Shown one piece after another: positions 49,398 through 59,616 of a DNA stretch of 64,000 bases (the first letter of the stretch is position 1; the number at the start of each line of letters is the position of its first letter). The stretch is from Nocardia sp. NBC_00403 (lineage in GTDB: Bacteria > Actinomycetota > Actinomycetes > Mycobacteriales > Mycobacteriaceae): positions 1,054,001 through 1,118,000 of the forward strand of contig NZ_CP107939.1 of assembly GCF_036046055.1 (NCBI RefSeq). The letters run 5' to 3'. The notes beneath the pieces are model-generated. The model ran no database searches, was not told where the DNA came from, and worked only from the letters and a program-made list of their open reading frames with translations. The position numbers and the translations under genes are program-made.

Positions 49398-49607
49398 GCC
49401 GCATCAGTACTTGCTCGCCAGCAAGAATAAGCGATCAACGAGATCCCGCCTCATTCCACGTCACTGTGCTATTGGTCAGGAGCCGTGCGCCGGTCCCACC
49501 GAGGGTCACGCCGACGCCGCATCCCTCTATTTTCCGCGCCGTCACTGTGACGTTTCGGCGCCAGACCCGTACTTATCGGAAACACGGGGCCATTTTCGCC
49601 ACTTTTG

Positions 49608-50621
49608 TCACGTGCCGAGCTGCTGTTGCTCCATCATGCCGACAATCCGCTCGAGGTCTTCGACCGAACCGAACTCGACAACAATCTTGCCCTTGCGCTT
49701 GCCGAGACTCACCGTGACCCGAGTATCGAACGACTCCGACAACCGCTCGGCAACGTCCTGCAGACCCGGCATGTGGATCGGCTTGCGTCGGGGAGCGGTC
49801 GGGGCCGCGGCGTCCGGATCGCGGTTCGCCAGCGTGACAGTTTCTTCGGTGGCGCGGACCGACAACCCCTCGGCGACGATGCGCGCGGCAAGGACCTCTT
49901 GGGCGTCCGCTCCGGCCTCGAGACCGAGCAGGGCACGAGCATGTCCCGCCGACAGTACGCCGGCCGCCACCCGCCGCTGCACGGGGATCGGCAGCTTCAG
50001 CAGACGGATCATGTTCGTCACGACCGGTCGGGACCGGCCGATTCGCGATGCCAATTCCTCGTGGGTGACATCGAACTCTTCGAGCAGCTGCTGATAGGCC
50101 GCCGCCTCTTCGAGCGGGTTGAGCTGCACCCGATGGATGTTCTCCAACAGTGCGTCGCGCAGCATGGATTCGTCGGCGGTCTCGCGGACAATCGCCGGAA
50201 TCGTCGTCAGGCCGGCCTCTTGGCAGGCCCGCCAGCGGCGCTCGCCCATGACGATCTGGTACCGGTCCACCGCGGGCTCGACCCGACGCACCACGATCGG
50301 TTGCATCAGACCGAACTCGCGAATGGAGTGCACCAGCTCGGCGAGTGCCTCTTCTTCGAAGACATGCCGCGGCTGCTTGGGATTCGGCTCGATCTGCTCC
50401 GGGCTGATCTCGCGATAGATCGCGCCGCCGGGGGAGGAGAGCTCCTCCTCGGTCGGATCGGGGACCCGATGGAGGAATGCGGAAGCCGGTTGCGGGCCGA
50501 TCGGATCGAGACCGATGACCACATTCGCCGCGGCACTGCCGAGACCCGGTGTGGCCGCCGGTCCCGTCGGGATCAACGCGGCAAGACCGCGTCCTAGCCC
50601 ACCCTTCTTCGCCTGAGTCAT
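49608..50621 (-). CDS. parB: Chromosome-partitioning protein ParB
   Basis: 337 residues. N-terminus [16 protein letters not shown] is typical. The CTPase/ParB domain has [31 protein letters not shown] and the catalytic [12 protein letters not shown]. The helix-turn-helix that reads parS is in [20 protein letters not shown]. The C-terminal dimerisation domain ends [20 protein letters not shown]. It loads at parS and spreads as a clamp, with ParA moving the origin. ATG 50621 matches the usual N-terminus; an in-frame GTG at 50654 is possible. It lies 57 bases after parA, same operon. Confidence 0.96.
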   Translation of the reverse strand: MTQAKKGGLGRGLAALIPTGPAATPGLGSAAANVVIGLDPIGPQPASAFLHRVPDPTEEELSSPGGAIYREISPEQIEPNPKQPRHVFEEEALAELVHSIREFGLMQPIVVRRVEPAVDRYQIVMGERRWRACQEAGLTTIPAIVRETADESMLRDALLENIHRVQLNPLEEAAAYQQLLEEFDVTHEELASRIGRSRPVVTNMIRLLKLPIPVQRRVAAGVLSAGHARALLGLEAGADAQEVLAARIVAEGLSVRATEETVTLANRDPDAAAPTAPRRKPIHMPGLQDVAERLSESFDTRVTVSLGKRKGKIVVEFGSVEDLERIVGMMEQQQLGT

Positions 50622-50678
50622 CGGTCTACCGATCCCTTCTCTGTTCGCCACCACGCCAGTCCAACCGACCGCTACGGG

Positions 50679-51686
50679 TCATTGCGCGCCTGCTGCCCCA
50701 CGTCGGGGCACCGCACGCGCCGCCATCTCACGACCAGCATCGAGATAGCTCATCGCACCCCGGGAGCCTGGATCATAATCGAGCACCGTCATTCCGTAGC
50801 CCGGAGCTTCGGAGACCTTCACACTGCGCGGGATCACCGACCGCAGCACCACGTCGCCGAAGTGTCCACGCACTTCCTCCGCGACCTGGTCGGCCAGCTT
50901 GGTGCGGCCGTCGTACATCGTGAGAACCACGGTGGAGACATGCAATTCGGGATTGAGATGCGCCTGCACCAAGCCGATATTGCGGAGCAGCTGACCGACA
51001 CCTTCCAGCGCGTAGTACTCGCACTGGATCGGGATCAGCACCTCTTTGGCCGCGACCATCGCATTGACTGTGAGCAGACCGAGGGACGGCGGGCAGTCGA
51101 TCATCACGTAATCGATGTCGTAACCCGCGATATTGGCTTCCTGGATCGCGGCTTTGAGTCGACCCTCCCGAGCCACCATCGACACCAGCTCGATTTCCGC
51201 ACCGGCGAGATCGATAGTGGCCGGAATGCAGAGCAGGCGCGGACTGTGCGGGCTTTGCTGAATCGCGTCCTTGACCGAGATCTCACCGATCAGCAGTTCA
51301 TAACTCGAGGGGACACCCGAGTGATGCTCGACGCCGAGGGCGGTGCTTGCGTTGCCCTGCGGATCGAGGTCGATCACGAGAACTGTCATCCCTTGGTGCG
51401 CAAGGGCGGCCGCGAGGTTGACCGCTGTCGTCGTCTTACCGACGCCACCCTTCTGATTGGCAATGGTGATGATGCGCTGCTCGTGCGGTTTCGGCACTGT
51501 CACCTTTCCTGGATGCAATATCTGACTGGCGCGTTGCGCTTCGGCCGCGATCGGGGTCTCACTGGCGGAGATGTGCCCGAACGGTGTGCTTCCGAAGGCC
51601 TCCGCATCGAGATTGCTGGAGTCCAGCATTCCCGGCACGCGCGACGTAGTTTCCCGTGAAACATTCGCCGGACCACCGCTCGACAT
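50679..51686 (-). CDS. parA: Chromosome-partitioning ATPase ParA
   Basis: 335 residues. After a 68-residue N-terminal extension, the deviant Walker A IANQKGGVGKTTTAVNLAAA (Lys79-Thr86) with its signature Lys, the A' motif VLVIDLDPQGNASTALG and Walker B DYVMIDCPPSLGLLTVNA identify a ParA/Soj ATPase. It binds DNA non-specifically and drives origin segregation with ParB. AGGAG precedes ATG 51686. The codons for NVSRETTS near the N-terminus contain a parS-like sequence, as in other actinobacterial parA genes. Confidence 0.96.
   Translation of the reverse strand: MSSGGPANVSRETTSRVPGMLDSSNLDAEAFGSTPFGHISASETPIAAEAQRASQILHPGKVTVPKPHEQRIITIANQKGGVGKTTTAVNLAAALAHQGMTVLVIDLDPQGNASTALGVEHHSGVPSSYELLIGEISVKDAIQQSPHSPRLLCIPATIDLAGAEIELVSMVAREGRLKAAIQEANIAGYDIDYVMIDCPPSLGLLTVNAMVAAKEVLIPIQCEYYALEGVGQLLRNIGLVQAHLNPELHVSTVVLTMYDGRTKLADQVAEEVRGHFGDVVLRSVIPRSVKVSEAPGYGMTVLDYDPGSRGAMSYLDAGREMAARAVPRRGAAGAQ
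51648..51663. promoter_or_regulatory. parS-like site within parA
   Basis: AGTTTCCCGTGAAACA differs from the consensus TGTTTCACGTGAAACA at two positions. It is embedded in parA codons 9-14. Confidence 0.6.
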
Positions 51687-51981
51687 AGACAGCTCCTAAC
51701 GCGAGAACCTCAGATGACGCCCCCCGACGAACGTCGGCGCCGTGTCATCAATAGCTGTGTCGGATCGAACATGATGCTCAATCGGAACCGCGGCGCCCGA
51801 TCGACCGAGCGGAGCTCTCGCCGCTGTGACACCCTCCGTGGCACCAACGCTCACGCCCGACGGTGACTAGCTTGCCAGCACCGAGCGTGATTAGAAAGCT
51901 GAATCGCGGCAACGCACAAAGGACACGCAAATCTGCGGCGATTCTCCCTGGCGCGGTCGAGATTTCGACCACCCGAGCCGA

Positions 51982-51997
51982 TGTTTCACATGAAACG
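51982..51997. promoter_or_regulatory. parS-like site
   Basis: TGTTTCACATGAAACG, two mismatches to the consensus parS (central CATG in place of CGTG, and a final G). It lies about 300 bases upstream of parA. Confidence 0.65.
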
Positions 51998-52646
51998 TGA
52001 TGCCGAATCCGAACTTCCGCACCAGTCGATCGGACGCGCCAACGCGCCCTCAGCCGGTTCGGATGGGCCTGAATCCCGCTGACACCATTGGCGACGCCCA
52101 TCTCCGCCCGCCACTACGACAGCCGTGCGATCCGTCACGCCGCTCAGCCAGACGCAGATCTCGTTGCACCCCTCGCGTTGTGCCGTTGAGTCACACCACG
52201 TGGACACATCACCGGCCATCGCTGAGTCGAGCCGACTGGACCACACCGGGTACCGCTGTTGGCGCACATTGTAGGGATGAGTCGTTCGCATCTTCTGTCT
52301 GACCGTTGGGCCGCAACCGGATCGCACATCACGCTCTTGGTTCGTTGTGCCATGCCCTGGACCGCTTTGTCGTGCCGCCGAGTAGTGCCGTCGAGCCGCA
52401 CCTGGATCACGCTCCCGTGTCAGACTCCAGGGACACATCGTTGGGACCAGCCGGTAGCCATTCAAGTGTCGGCTGACCTTCCGCCCACCACTGGGCAGCT
52501 CGCGCTCGACCACTTCGTTGGGTCACGCCGCCCGGCCACCTTTACGGCCGCACCGCTAGAGCCATGTCGTTCGAGCCTCACCACATCACAGCATCGCGTC
52601 ACTCGAAAAGGGTGGCCCGAGTCGCACCACGCGACTTCGCTCCGCT

Positions 52647-52828
52647 GGGCCGCACCGCTGGGTCACACCGCTGGGTCACACCGCTGGGCCACACCGCTGG
52701 GCCACACCGCTGGGCCACACCGCTGGGCCACACCGCTGGGTCACACCGCTGGGCCACACCGCTGGGCCACACCGCTGGGCCACACCGCTGGGCCACACCG
52801 CTGGGTCACACCGCTGGGTCACACCGCC
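52647..52828 (+). repeat. 14 tandem copies of a 13 bp unit
   Basis: Unit GGGYCACACCGCT repeated without gaps; the first copy has CCGC and the last ends GCC. The variable fourth base reads C,T,T,C,C,C,C,T,C,C,C,C,T,T, so a higher-order five-unit (65 bp) period is visible. Confidence 0.97.
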
Positions 52829-53142
52829 GGGCTGATCGCAATCGCGGGCGCAGGCGCACTGTCTCACGTTGGGTCCGCGGGGCTCAGCTCACCTGCCTCC
52901 CTTTGCCCGCCGCCCAAACTGTCACGTGGAGATTCTGCGCCATCTGTGGTGCCAAGAAGATCACCCGAGCCAGGGCGGGGTCGCTGCTAAGTCATGTCGC
53001 CTGTAGGTGTCGGTCCGGGTGCATGATTTTCCTTGGCTGCAATTAGCAAGGTTTACAGAGAAGGTCGATCTGAGACCCATTCCGGCACTGACGTCTTCGT
53101 GGCTCCCGGGCAGCGCGGCGCAACGATCGCTCGACGCGGAGA

Positions 53143-53317
53143 GGGGAGCGATCGGGCCAGGTTTCACATGAAACACCGACCGGGACCGTTATGGCAAAGT
53201 CGCCTTCCAGGCCCGCCCGCGCAGCTGCGCAGCGGGGACGTGAGCGATCGAGCCAGGTTTCACATGAAACACCGACCGGGACCGTTATGGCTAAGTCGCC
53301 TTCCGAGCCTGCCGGGC
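53143..53317. repeat. 96 bp direct duplication carrying two parS-like sites
   Basis: About 60 bases from GAGCGATCG through the site to CGCCTTCC recur 96 bp apart (around 53148 and 53244) with only a few changes. Each copy contains GGTTTCACATGAAACA (53160-53175 and 53256-53271), two mismatches to consensus parS. The second copy runs into the 3' end of rsmG. Confidence 0.85.
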
Positions 53318-54019
53318 GGCGCGGCGCGGCGATCGCTCGGCCCGAGGGAGGCGCTCGGCGCTGATCACCAAGGTGGGCGTAGAGACGATTCCTGCTCCGC
53401 ATTCGAGGACAGTCGCGTTGCCTGCGCCCGCGCTTGCCAAGGCCGCTCCGTCGCGCTCGAGTTCCTCGGCGGCGCTGACTCCCTTGAGCGCCAGCATCCG
53501 TCCGTGATCGCGGAGCAGGGGGAGCGACCACTGTGCCAGCTTCGCCAGGGGTGCGACTGCGCGGGAGGTGACCACATCCGCGCCGCCCGCTTCTTTCATC
53601 ACGCCCGATTGTTCGGCCCGGCCGCGCACGACCGTGATGTCGAGTCCGGCCGCCTCGATGAACTCACTGAGGAAGATGGTCCGGCGCAGCAGCGGCTCCA
53701 CCAAGGTGATCCGGAGGTCCGGTCGCGCGATGGCCAACGGGATTCCCGGCAGGCCCGCACCGCTGCCGATGTCAACCACCGTCGCGCCCTCGGCGATCAA
53801 CTCGCCGAGCACCGCACAGTTCAGGATGTGCCGATCCCAGAGCCGCGGTACCTCTCGAGGACCGATCAAGCCACGCTCCACTCCGGCAGTGGCCAGCGCC
53901 GCACAGTAGCGGCGCGCGAGATCGAGACGGTCACCGAACACCGTCGCGGCGATCGCGGGCGCTTCCAGCTCAGCCGGCAGTGCAGTGGCTCCACCGAGAT
54001 CTCGTTCCACGTGAAACAT
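53291..54019 (-). CDS. rsmG: 16S rRNA (guanine527-N7)-methyltransferase RsmG
   Basis: 242 residues. It begins MFHVERD, where the first codons overlap a parS-like site, as in many actinobacterial gidB genes. The Rossmann SAM-binding motif is [20 protein letters not shown] (about 75-94), with the upstream [12 protein letters not shown] and the downstream [15 protein letters not shown] typical of RsmG. It methylates G527 of 16S rRNA; loss gives low-level streptomycin resistance in other bacteria. ATG 54019 is chosen on family N-termini; GGAAGG sits unusually close to it. Confidence 0.94.
   Translation of the reverse strand: MFHVERDLGGATALPAELEAPAIAATVFGDRLDLARRYCAALATAGVERGLIGPREVPRLWDRHILNCAVLGELIAEGATVVDIGSGAGLPGIPLAIARPDLRITLVEPLLRRTIFLSEFIEAAGLDITVVRGRAEQSGVMKEAGGADVVTSRAVAPLAKLAQWSLPLLRDHGRMLALKGVSAAEELERDGAALASAGAGNATVLECGAGIVSTPTLVISAERLPRAERSPRRAARQARKAT
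54003..54018. promoter_or_regulatory. parS-like site at rsmG start
   Basis: CGTTCCACGTGAAACA, two mismatches to consensus and the only one here with the central CGTG plus a near-complete right arm. It covers rsmG codons 1-6. Confidence 0.65.
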
Positions 54020-54135
54020 CCTTCCGAGCTCGAGTCGATCAGGCAGCAGGCGGGTGATCAGTCGACTGCTCGCACAATCGGCCGCCGGCGTTGAATCAGG
54101 CGACAGACATGACATGTGACATGAACACATGATTA

Positions 54136-54165
54136 AGGGCCCCTGGTCCGAAGACCAGAGGCCCT
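54136..54165 (-). terminator. Terminator after jag
   Basis: A 13 bp stem with one mismatch (54136-54148 with 54153-54165). On the minus strand the loop is TTCG closed by C-G, a stable UUCG tetraloop. It would end the rnpA-yidD-yidC-jag transcript and separate rsmG. Confidence 0.75.
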
Positions 54166-54215
54166 ATCCAACCATTGCTCATCCGGCCGCCGAAAATGGC
54201 GTCCAGGAAGGTGGT

Positions 54216-54794
54216 TCAGGAAGGTACGACGACCACGTGCCGATTCGGCTCGACGCCTTCGCTCTCGCTGCTGACGCCATCGACCGCAGCCACCGCGTCG
54301 TGCACGATCTTCCTCTCGAACGGGGTCATCGGAGCCAATGGCTCCGGCTCACCTGACTCGAGCACGCGTTGCGCGGCGGCGGTCCCCAGCGCGCTCAACT
54401 CGGCGCGACGCTTGGCTCGCCACCCGGCTACATCGAGCATCAGCCTGCTGCGCACACCGGTCGTCTGCTGCACGGCCAGCCGAGTCAGCTCCTGAAGCGC
54501 ATCCAGCACCTCGCCGTTGCGGCCGACGAGCTTCGACAGATCGCGGCCACCATCGATGCTGACGATCGCGCGGTCACCCTCGACGTCGAGGTCGATATCA
54601 CCATCGAAGTCGAGCACGTCGAGCAACTGCTCGAGGTAGTCGCCGGCGATCTCGCCCTCTTCGATCAGAGCTTCCTCGGCGTCGCTCGCGACATCACCGG
54701 GCTCCGCCCCGGTCTCTGATTCACGACCCGTCGTGGTGTCCACCATCGTCGTCGTCGCCACAGTGGCGTCCCCTCCGTCGGTCTCAACAGTCAT
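54216..54794 (-). CDS. jag: RNA-binding protein KhpB/Jag (KH-R3H)
   Basis: 192 residues. An acidic N-terminal region is followed by a KH domain (DLDVEGDRAIVSIDG, LVGRNGEVLDALQELTRLAV) and an R3H domain (LDVAGWRAKRRAELSALGTA, LAPMTPFERKIVHDAV). It binds RNA and in other bacteria affects cell elongation and envelope growth with KhpA. It sits directly after yidC, the normal place. AAGGAAATCAA precedes ATG 54794. Confidence 0.93.
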   Translation of the reverse strand: MTVETDGGDATVATTTMVDTTTGRESETGAEPGDVASDAEEALIEEGEIAGDYLEQLLDVLDFDGDIDLDVEGDRAIVSIDGGRDLSKLVGRNGEVLDALQELTRLAVQQTTGVRSRLMLDVAGWRAKRRAELSALGTAAAQRVLESGEPEPLAPMTPFERKIVHDAVAAVDGVSSESEGVEPNRHVVVVPS

Positions 54795-54874
54795 TTGATT
54801 TCCTTCATCTGCTTATCGCGCGGACCCGGCGCCGGGCGCCGGCCGGAAACGCGATCAGGGGTTGCTCAATGCGT

Positions 54875-55975
54875 TCAGCGCCGGCGCTTCTGGTTCGCAC
54901 GGCCTCGGGTTCCCGGCCGCCGCTGGCCACCGGGCCGGCGTTGTCCGGATGCCTTGCCTGTCGCAGGCTTCGCGGTGCCGTTCGTCGACGGGGGAGCGTC
55001 GGCCGACTCGTCGTCAGTCGATTCTGCGGCGTCGACCGCGGTCTGCTTCTTCTTGGTACTGACCGGCTTGGCACCAGGCTTCGGCGCGTTCTGCGCACGC
55101 AGCTCCAGCTTCGCCTGCTTCTTCTCTTCTTCTTCCTTGGCCATCCGGCCGAAGACGAGGTGCTGCTGCCCGTAGGTCCAGATGTTGTTGGACACCCAGT
55201 AAAGCAGGATGGCGATCGGCAGGAACGGACCACCGACGAGCACGCCGAGCGGGAACACCCACAGCGCAAGCTTGTTCATCATCGCGGCTTGCGGGTTGGC
55301 GGCCGCCTCGGGAGTCTGGCGCTGTACCGAGGCCCGCGCGTTGAAGTGGGTTGCCAGACCGGCGATGACCATCAACGGAATCGAGACGAGCGCGATGCTC
55401 AGCTTCGATGGCACGCCGCCGTAGTCGGCGAACGCCTCGAGCTGACTCATCGGGCTGGTGATGTAGGCCGAAATGGGGGCACCGAAGATACGCGCCGCCA
55501 GGAACGACTGGACGTCGATGGCGCTGAAGACATAGTTCGGCGTGTGCGCGTTGTCGTAGGTCGACATACCGAGCTGTCCGATGCCGGTACCGGTGCGGTT
55601 GAAGGACCGCAGCACATGGAACAGGCCGAGGAACACCGGCACCTGCGCCAGGATCGGCAGGCAGCCCATCACCGGGTTGAAGCCGTGGTCCTTCTGGAGC
55701 TTCTGCATCTCCACCGCCATCTTCTGGCGGTCGTTTTTGTACTTCTTCTGCAGCTCCTTGATCTGCGGCTGGAGCTCCTGCATCTGCTTGGTCGTGCGGA
55801 CCTGCTTGACGAATGGCTTATAGAGCAGCACTCGCAGCGTGAACACCAGGAACACCACGGCAAGGGCCCAGGTGAGTCCGTTGTCCGCGCCGAACGCGAA
55901 CCCGAAGACCCGATGCCAGAACCAGAGGATCCAGGACACCGGGTAATAAATGAAGTCGAGCACGGCTCTATGCAC
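54875..55975 (-). CDS. yidC: Membrane protein insertase YidC
   Basis: 366 residues, the actinobacterial form with a long basic tail. Transmembrane segments flank [20 protein letters not shown] with the conserved hydrophilic-groove Arg. The coiled region [40 protein letters not shown] and [20 protein letters not shown] are family signatures. The C-terminal 90 residues are Lys/Arg/Pro-rich and may contact ribosomes. GTG 55975 overlaps the yidD stop by eight bases. Confidence 0.95.
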   Translation of the reverse strand: MHRAVLDFIYYPVSWILWFWHRVFGFAFGADNGLTWALAVVFLVFTLRVLLYKPFVKQVRTTKQMQELQPQIKELQKKYKNDRQKMAVEMQKLQKDHGFNPVMGCLPILAQVPVFLGLFHVLRSFNRTGTGIGQLGMSTYDNAHTPNYVFSAIDVQSFLAARIFGAPISAYITSPMSQLEAFADYGGVPSKLSIALVSIPLMVIAGLATHFNARASVQRQTPEAAANPQAAMMNKLALWVFPLGVLVGGPFLPIAILLYWVSNNIWTYGQQHLVFGRMAKEEEEKKQAKLELRAQNAPKPGAKPVSTKKKQTAVDAAESTDDESADAPPSTNGTAKPATGKASGQRRPGGQRRPGTRGRANQKRRR

Positions 55976-56315
55976 TCCCGTCGTTCGTGTCGCCGATCAC
56001 CGCGCGCGGTGATCCTTTACAAGCATCTGGCGCCGGCGTCGCAGGGTCGGCGTCCGACTCGTTCCCTGCGCGTTTTCTGCGCTCCGGAACGGGGTCCCAC
56101 CCACCAGGGTGCCAGGGCGCACATTTGGCCAATCGCACGACCGTCAATAAGAGGCCGACGAACAGTCCGCGCGTGCGAAGTGCGGTGACGGCGTACTCGC
56201 TACAGGTCGGGGTGAAACGGCACACCGGCATGCGAGTGGGGGAGACGTAGGTGCGGTACAGCTCGATCACAAAGATCAGGGCATTGGCAGGCAGTCGAAC
56301 AAGGGTCGTCTTCAC
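55968..56315 (-). CDS. yidD: Membrane protein insertion efficiency factor YidD
   Basis: 115 residues. Conserved core: [20 protein letters not shown] followed by [14 protein letters not shown], and [14 protein letters not shown] with its Cys. It aids YidC at the membrane. The C-terminal 35 residues are a variable acidic tail. GTG 56315 overlaps the rnpA stop as GTGA; the 3' end overlaps yidC. Confidence 0.94.
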   Translation of the reverse strand: MKTTLVRLPANALIFVIELYRTYVSPTRMPVCRFTPTCSEYAVTALRTRGLFVGLLLTVVRLAKCAPWHPGGWDPVPERRKRAGNESDADPATPAPDACKGSPRAVIGDTNDGSA

Positions 56316-56749
56316 GACCGATCACCGGCGGCCGCGCCATGTGGCTCTATTGTGATGCCCAGCTTGCGTAGTGCGCCGCGTAACTGGCGAAGCAGTTCGT
56401 CCGAGTCGGCCGCCGCCGCGCCGGGTAGCGCGCGGATCACGATGTCTGTCTCGGCGGGCAGATCGGCGGTCACCTTGGCGCACATATGACGCAGGCGGCG
56501 GGCCACCCGGTGTCGAACCACCGCGGAGCCCACCGCCTTGCTGACAATCAATCCGAACCGTGGCCCGCCAATGCGAACCAACGATCCGGCTGTTGCCGGA
56601 TCGTCCTGTCGTCCATTCGCGCCCACAACTCCGTCATACCCGTGCACAAGCGCGTGTACGACCAGATCTCGCCTCCCGATTCGCTGGCCGCGGCGCACCG
56701 TCCGGGAGAAGTCGGCACGATGATGCAACCGATACGGCTCAGGCAGCAC
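56312..56749 (-). CDS. rnpA: Ribonuclease P protein component
   Basis: 145 residues, slightly longer than usual because of an insert after [15 protein letters not shown]-terminus [20 protein letters not shown] and the RNR-type motif [20 protein letters not shown] identify RnpA, which binds the RNase P RNA to mature tRNA 5' ends. It starts with GTG 56749, 22 bases after rpmH, the usual order. Confidence 0.93.
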   Translation of the reverse strand: MLPEPYRLHHRADFSRTVRRGQRIGRRDLVVHALVHGYDGVVGANGRQDDPATAGSLVRIGGPRFGLIVSKAVGSAVVRHRVARRLRHMCAKVTADLPAETDIVIRALPGAAAADSDELLRQLRGALRKLGITIEPHGAAAGDRS

Positions 56750-56770
56750 CCGAGCGTCCGAAAGCGAAGA

Positions 56771-56914
56771 TCAGGCAGTGAGGGTTTTGCGGCCCTTGCC
56801 GCGACGCGCGGAAACGATGGCGCGACCCGCACGGGTCCGCATCCGGAGACGGAAGCCGTGAACACGCGCCCGACGACGGTTGTTCGGCTGGAACGTCCGC
56901 TTGCCCTTGGCCAC
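56771..56914 (-). CDS. rpmH: Ribosomal protein L34
   Basis: 47 residues: [20 protein letters not shown] followed by [20 protein letters not shown], almost invariant L34 sequence. GTG 56914 follows GAGGAG. It begins the rpmH-rnpA-yidD-yidC-jag operon, divergent from dnaA. Confidence 0.97.
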   Translation of the reverse strand: MAKGKRTFQPNNRRRARVHGFRLRMRTRAGRAIVSARRGKGRKTLTA

Positions 56915-57505
56915 GGTCAACACTCCTCGAGTAGGTGGGCGCCAGTCGGCACCCGAAGTATGGGTATTACGTATTTCGCGACGAATCGCAGTCTGGTCAT
57001 CATCGGCGCGCGTCGGTCCTGGCGCACAGGTCTGGTTTGACCAACCGCGGTCAGCACAGGACCGCCACCGCACCAAGGGGTGACTGTACGAGGGTACTGA
57101 TCGGCCAGGAGCGGGTCAAACTCGGCCCACCGCTGCGGGAGTTACGCATTCGTGCGGTCTGGCGTGAGTTCGTCCACACCCCTAGCCTCCGGCTACTTCG
57201 GCGAGCGGTGCGTGTAGCCAAAGGATTGCTGAAGAATCGCAGGTCCGGGCGTTGTCACGGACGAATGTGAGTACGTTTCACATCTCCCCAGAGTTCTCCA
57301 CATCTGTGGATAATTGTGTGGAAAGACCCCTGGAGTGGCATATTCGTAGGGCCGACGGTGCCACGTCGCCGCCCGGGATGGGGGAATCCGGGCAGCGTCC
57401 GAACCTAACGGACGTACGCAGGATCATCAAAATCTACCTTGCCCGGTAGCTGCCCGCGTACCCCGGCCGTCTGCTCCTATCGCCTACTTCTGGGGAGGAA
57501 CCTGC
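56915..57505. promoter_or_regulatory. Divergent rpmH-dnaA intergenic region with DnaA boxes
   Basis: 591 bases. It must hold the promoters of rpmH and dnaA. A perfect DnaA box (TGTGGATAA, opposite strand) lies at 57305-57313, with TTCTCCACA at 57294-57302 (one mismatch) and TGTGTGGAA just after. Together these suggest autoregulation of dnaA or a minor origin element. No gene is visible. Confidence 0.7.
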
Positions 57506-59560
57506 ATGGACGAGCAGAACGTGTTGGCCACAGTGTGGCCAGAGGTAGTTGCCGAGCTCACCACCGGCTCACCCGATGGTGCCATCCCACCGGTGACCAG
57601 GGCGCAGCAAGCCTGGCTGAAACTCGTCAAGCCGCTGACGGTGGCCCAGGGTTTCGCCTTGCTCTCGGTGCCCTCGTCGCTGGCCCAGGAGGCCATCGAA
57701 CGCGATCTGCGCGAACCCATCCTGCGCTCGCTGGCCCGGCGCCTCGGCCCCCAGGTGGAAGGACTCGGCGTACGGATCGCGGCACCGACCAACCAGCCTT
57801 CGGAGCGGCCGGGCAATTCGGCGCGCCACGCCAGGATGACAAGCAGGCCGGAGCGGAGCCGGGACACCGGTCGCGGGCCCGCCGGGTATCCGTCGGCCGA
57901 CTATCCCGGCCGCAGTGACTATCAAGCACCGCGCTACGCCGCCCAGAGCGACTTCCCGGCCGCGTCCAATGACTATGCACCGCAGTCGAACGACTATGCG
58001 CCCGCGTCCAATGACTACGTCCCTGCGTCCAATGACTACGCGCCGACATCGGACTATCCAGGTGCCGGCTACGAACCGGAGTACGTGCCGTCCCAGGAGT
58101 ACGTGCCTGCCACGGAGTACACACCCAACGGCGACTACCACATCGACGAGTACCCGACCCGCGGCGATTACCCGAGCCAGGGCACTCGCAGGGAAGGCCC
58201 CGGCGGACCGACGCCAGAGGTAATGCCCGCGCCGCGCCGCGACTCCGGGATGCCACCACGGCGCGACTCCATTCCGCCGGGACAAGAGTCACTGTTCACC
58301 CCGGAGCCGCCGCCGATGCGCGGCCCGGCCAGGGCGCCGATGCGTGAGGACGGCCGCCCGAGCGAGGATCCCGCGTTCGCCGCAGCACACGAATCGGTCC
58401 GTGAGCCGATGTCCCGCGAACAGATGTCCGAGAATCCGCGCGACCACGACGACGAGCCCGTCGTCAACGTGCGCAACTCTTGGCCCACCTACTTCACCAA
58501 GACCCAGGAAGCCCCCGCGCAGTCGAACTCCTCGGCCAGTCTCAATGCGAAGTACACCTTCGAGACGTTCGTGATCGGCGCATCCAACCGTTTCGCGCAC
58601 GCCGCCGCCGTGGCTATCGCCGAGGCTCCTGCCAGGGCTTACAACCCACTGTTCGTGTGGGGCGCTTCAGGTTTGGGCAAGACGCATCTGCTGCACGCGG
58701 CCGGCCACTACGCCCAGCGGCTGTTTCCTGGGATGCGGGTGAAGTACGTCTCGACCGAAGAGTTCACCAACGACTTCATCAACAGCCTGCGCGACGATCG
58801 CAAGGTCGCCTTCAAACGCCGCTACCGCGAGACCGACATCCTGCTTGTCGACGACATCCAGTTCATCGAGGGTAAGGAAGGTATCCAGGAGGAGTTCTTC
58901 CATACCTTCAACACCCTGCACAACGCCAACAAGCAGATCGTCGTCTCCTCGGACCGGCCGCCCAAGCAGCTGGCCACCCTGGAGGAGCGGCTGCGGACGC
59001 GGTTCGAGTGGGGCCTCATCACCGACGTGCAGCCGCCGGAGCTGGAGACGCGCATCGCGATCCTGCGCAAGAAGGCACGGATGGACCGGCTGGACGTGCC
59101 GCACGATGTGCTGGAGCTCATCGCCGGCCGCGTCGAGCGCAATATCCGTGAGCTGGAAGGCGCGCTGATTCGGGTGACCGCCTTCGCGTCGCTGAACGGT
59201 CAGCCGCTGAATCTTCCGCTGGCCGAGGTGGTGCTGCGTGATCTGATGCCCGATACGGCAGCCTTGGAGATCAATGCCGCGACGATCATGGCCGTCACCG
59301 CCGAGTACTTCAACACCACGCTCGAGGAGCTGACCGGGCCGGGCAAGGCGCGGCCGCTGGCACAGGCCAGGCAGATCGCGATGTATCTGTGCCGTGAGCT
59401 CACCGATCTTTCACTGCCGAAGATCGGTCAGGCCTTCGGGCGCGACCACACCACGGTCATGTACGCCGACAAAAAAGTGCGCAAGGAGATGACCGAGCGC
59501 CGCCGGGTCTATGACCAGGTGCAAGAACTAACAGCCCGGATTAAACAGCGTTCGCGCTGA
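57506..59560 (+). CDS. dnaA: Chromosomal replication initiator DnaA
   Basis: 684 residues, long for DnaA because of an extended domain II. Domain I (about 1-90) includes [20 protein letters not shown]. Domain II (about 95-325) is Tyr/Asp/Pro-rich with four exact-length 7-residue repeats (ASNDYAP type, 153-180). AAA+ domain III has Walker A GASGLGKT (from 386) and Walker [10 protein letters not shown], plus the Arg-finger region [10 protein letters not shown]. Domain IV has the DnaA signature [14 protein letters not shown] (about 645). GGGGAGGAACCTGC precedes ATG 57506. A strong terminator follows. Confidence 0.98.
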   Translation: MDEQNVLATVWPEVVAELTTGSPDGAIPPVTRAQQAWLKLVKPLTVAQGFALLSVPSSLAQEAIERDLREPILRSLARRLGPQVEGLGVRIAAPTNQPSERPGNSARHARMTSRPERSRDTGRGPAGYPSADYPGRSDYQAPRYAAQSDFPAASNDYAPQSNDYAPASNDYVPASNDYAPTSDYPGAGYEPEYVPSQEYVPATEYTPNGDYHIDEYPTRGDYPSQGTRREGPGGPTPEVMPAPRRDSGMPPRRDSIPPGQESLFTPEPPPMRGPARAPMREDGRPSEDPAFAAAHESVREPMSREQMSENPRDHDDEPVVNVRNSWPTYFTKTQEAPAQSNSSASLNAKYTFETFVIGASNRFAHAAAVAIAEAPARAYNPLFVWGASGLGKTHLLHAAGHYAQRLFPGMRVKYVSTEEFTNDFINSLRDDRKVAFKRRYRETDILLVDDIQFIEGKEGIQEEFFHTFNTLHNANKQIVVSSDRPPKQLATLEERLRTRFEWGLITDVQPPELETRIAILRKKARMDRLDVPHDVLELIAGRVERNIRELEGALIRVTAFASLNGQPLNLPLAEVVLRDLMPDTAALEINAATIMAVTAEYFNTTLEELTGPGKARPLAQARQIAMYLCRELTDLSLPKIGQAFGRDHTTVMYADKKVRKEMTERRRVYDQVQELTARIKQRSR

Positions 59561-59578
59561 TCGCCACTAACACCCACT

Positions 59579-59612
59579 GCACCGTCCCTGAACTGGGGCG
59601 GTGCCTTTTTTT
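59579..59612 (+). terminator. Intrinsic terminator after dnaA
   Basis: A 10 bp stem with one T-G wobble (59579-59588 with 59595-59604) is followed by seven T (59606-59612). It lies at the left edge of the origin. Confidence 0.9.
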
Positions 59613-59616
59613 GGCT

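Larger units (their letters stand above)
51687..53290. other. Large parA-rsmG gap with parS-like sites and tandem repeats
   Basis: 1604 bases between two genes that usually lie close together. It contains parS-like sites at 51982, 53160 and 53256, a 14-unit 13 bp tandem repeat and a 96 bp direct duplication (listed separately). From about 52140 to 52600 the sequence holds many degenerate relatives of the 13 bp unit (CGTTGGGTCAC, CCGCTGGACCAC and similar). Open frames here, up to 243 codons, arise from the repeats and have no recognisable product. I see no real gene. Confidence 0.7.

Noticed and set aside
52647..52828. Possible CRISPR array
   Set aside because: Units are contiguous 13-mers with no spacers and there are no cas genes.
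52259..52990. 243-codon frame of GHTAG/PHRWATPL repeats
   Set aside because: It is a translation of the 13 bp minisatellite, which is open in several frames on both strands; no start signal or flanking coding character.
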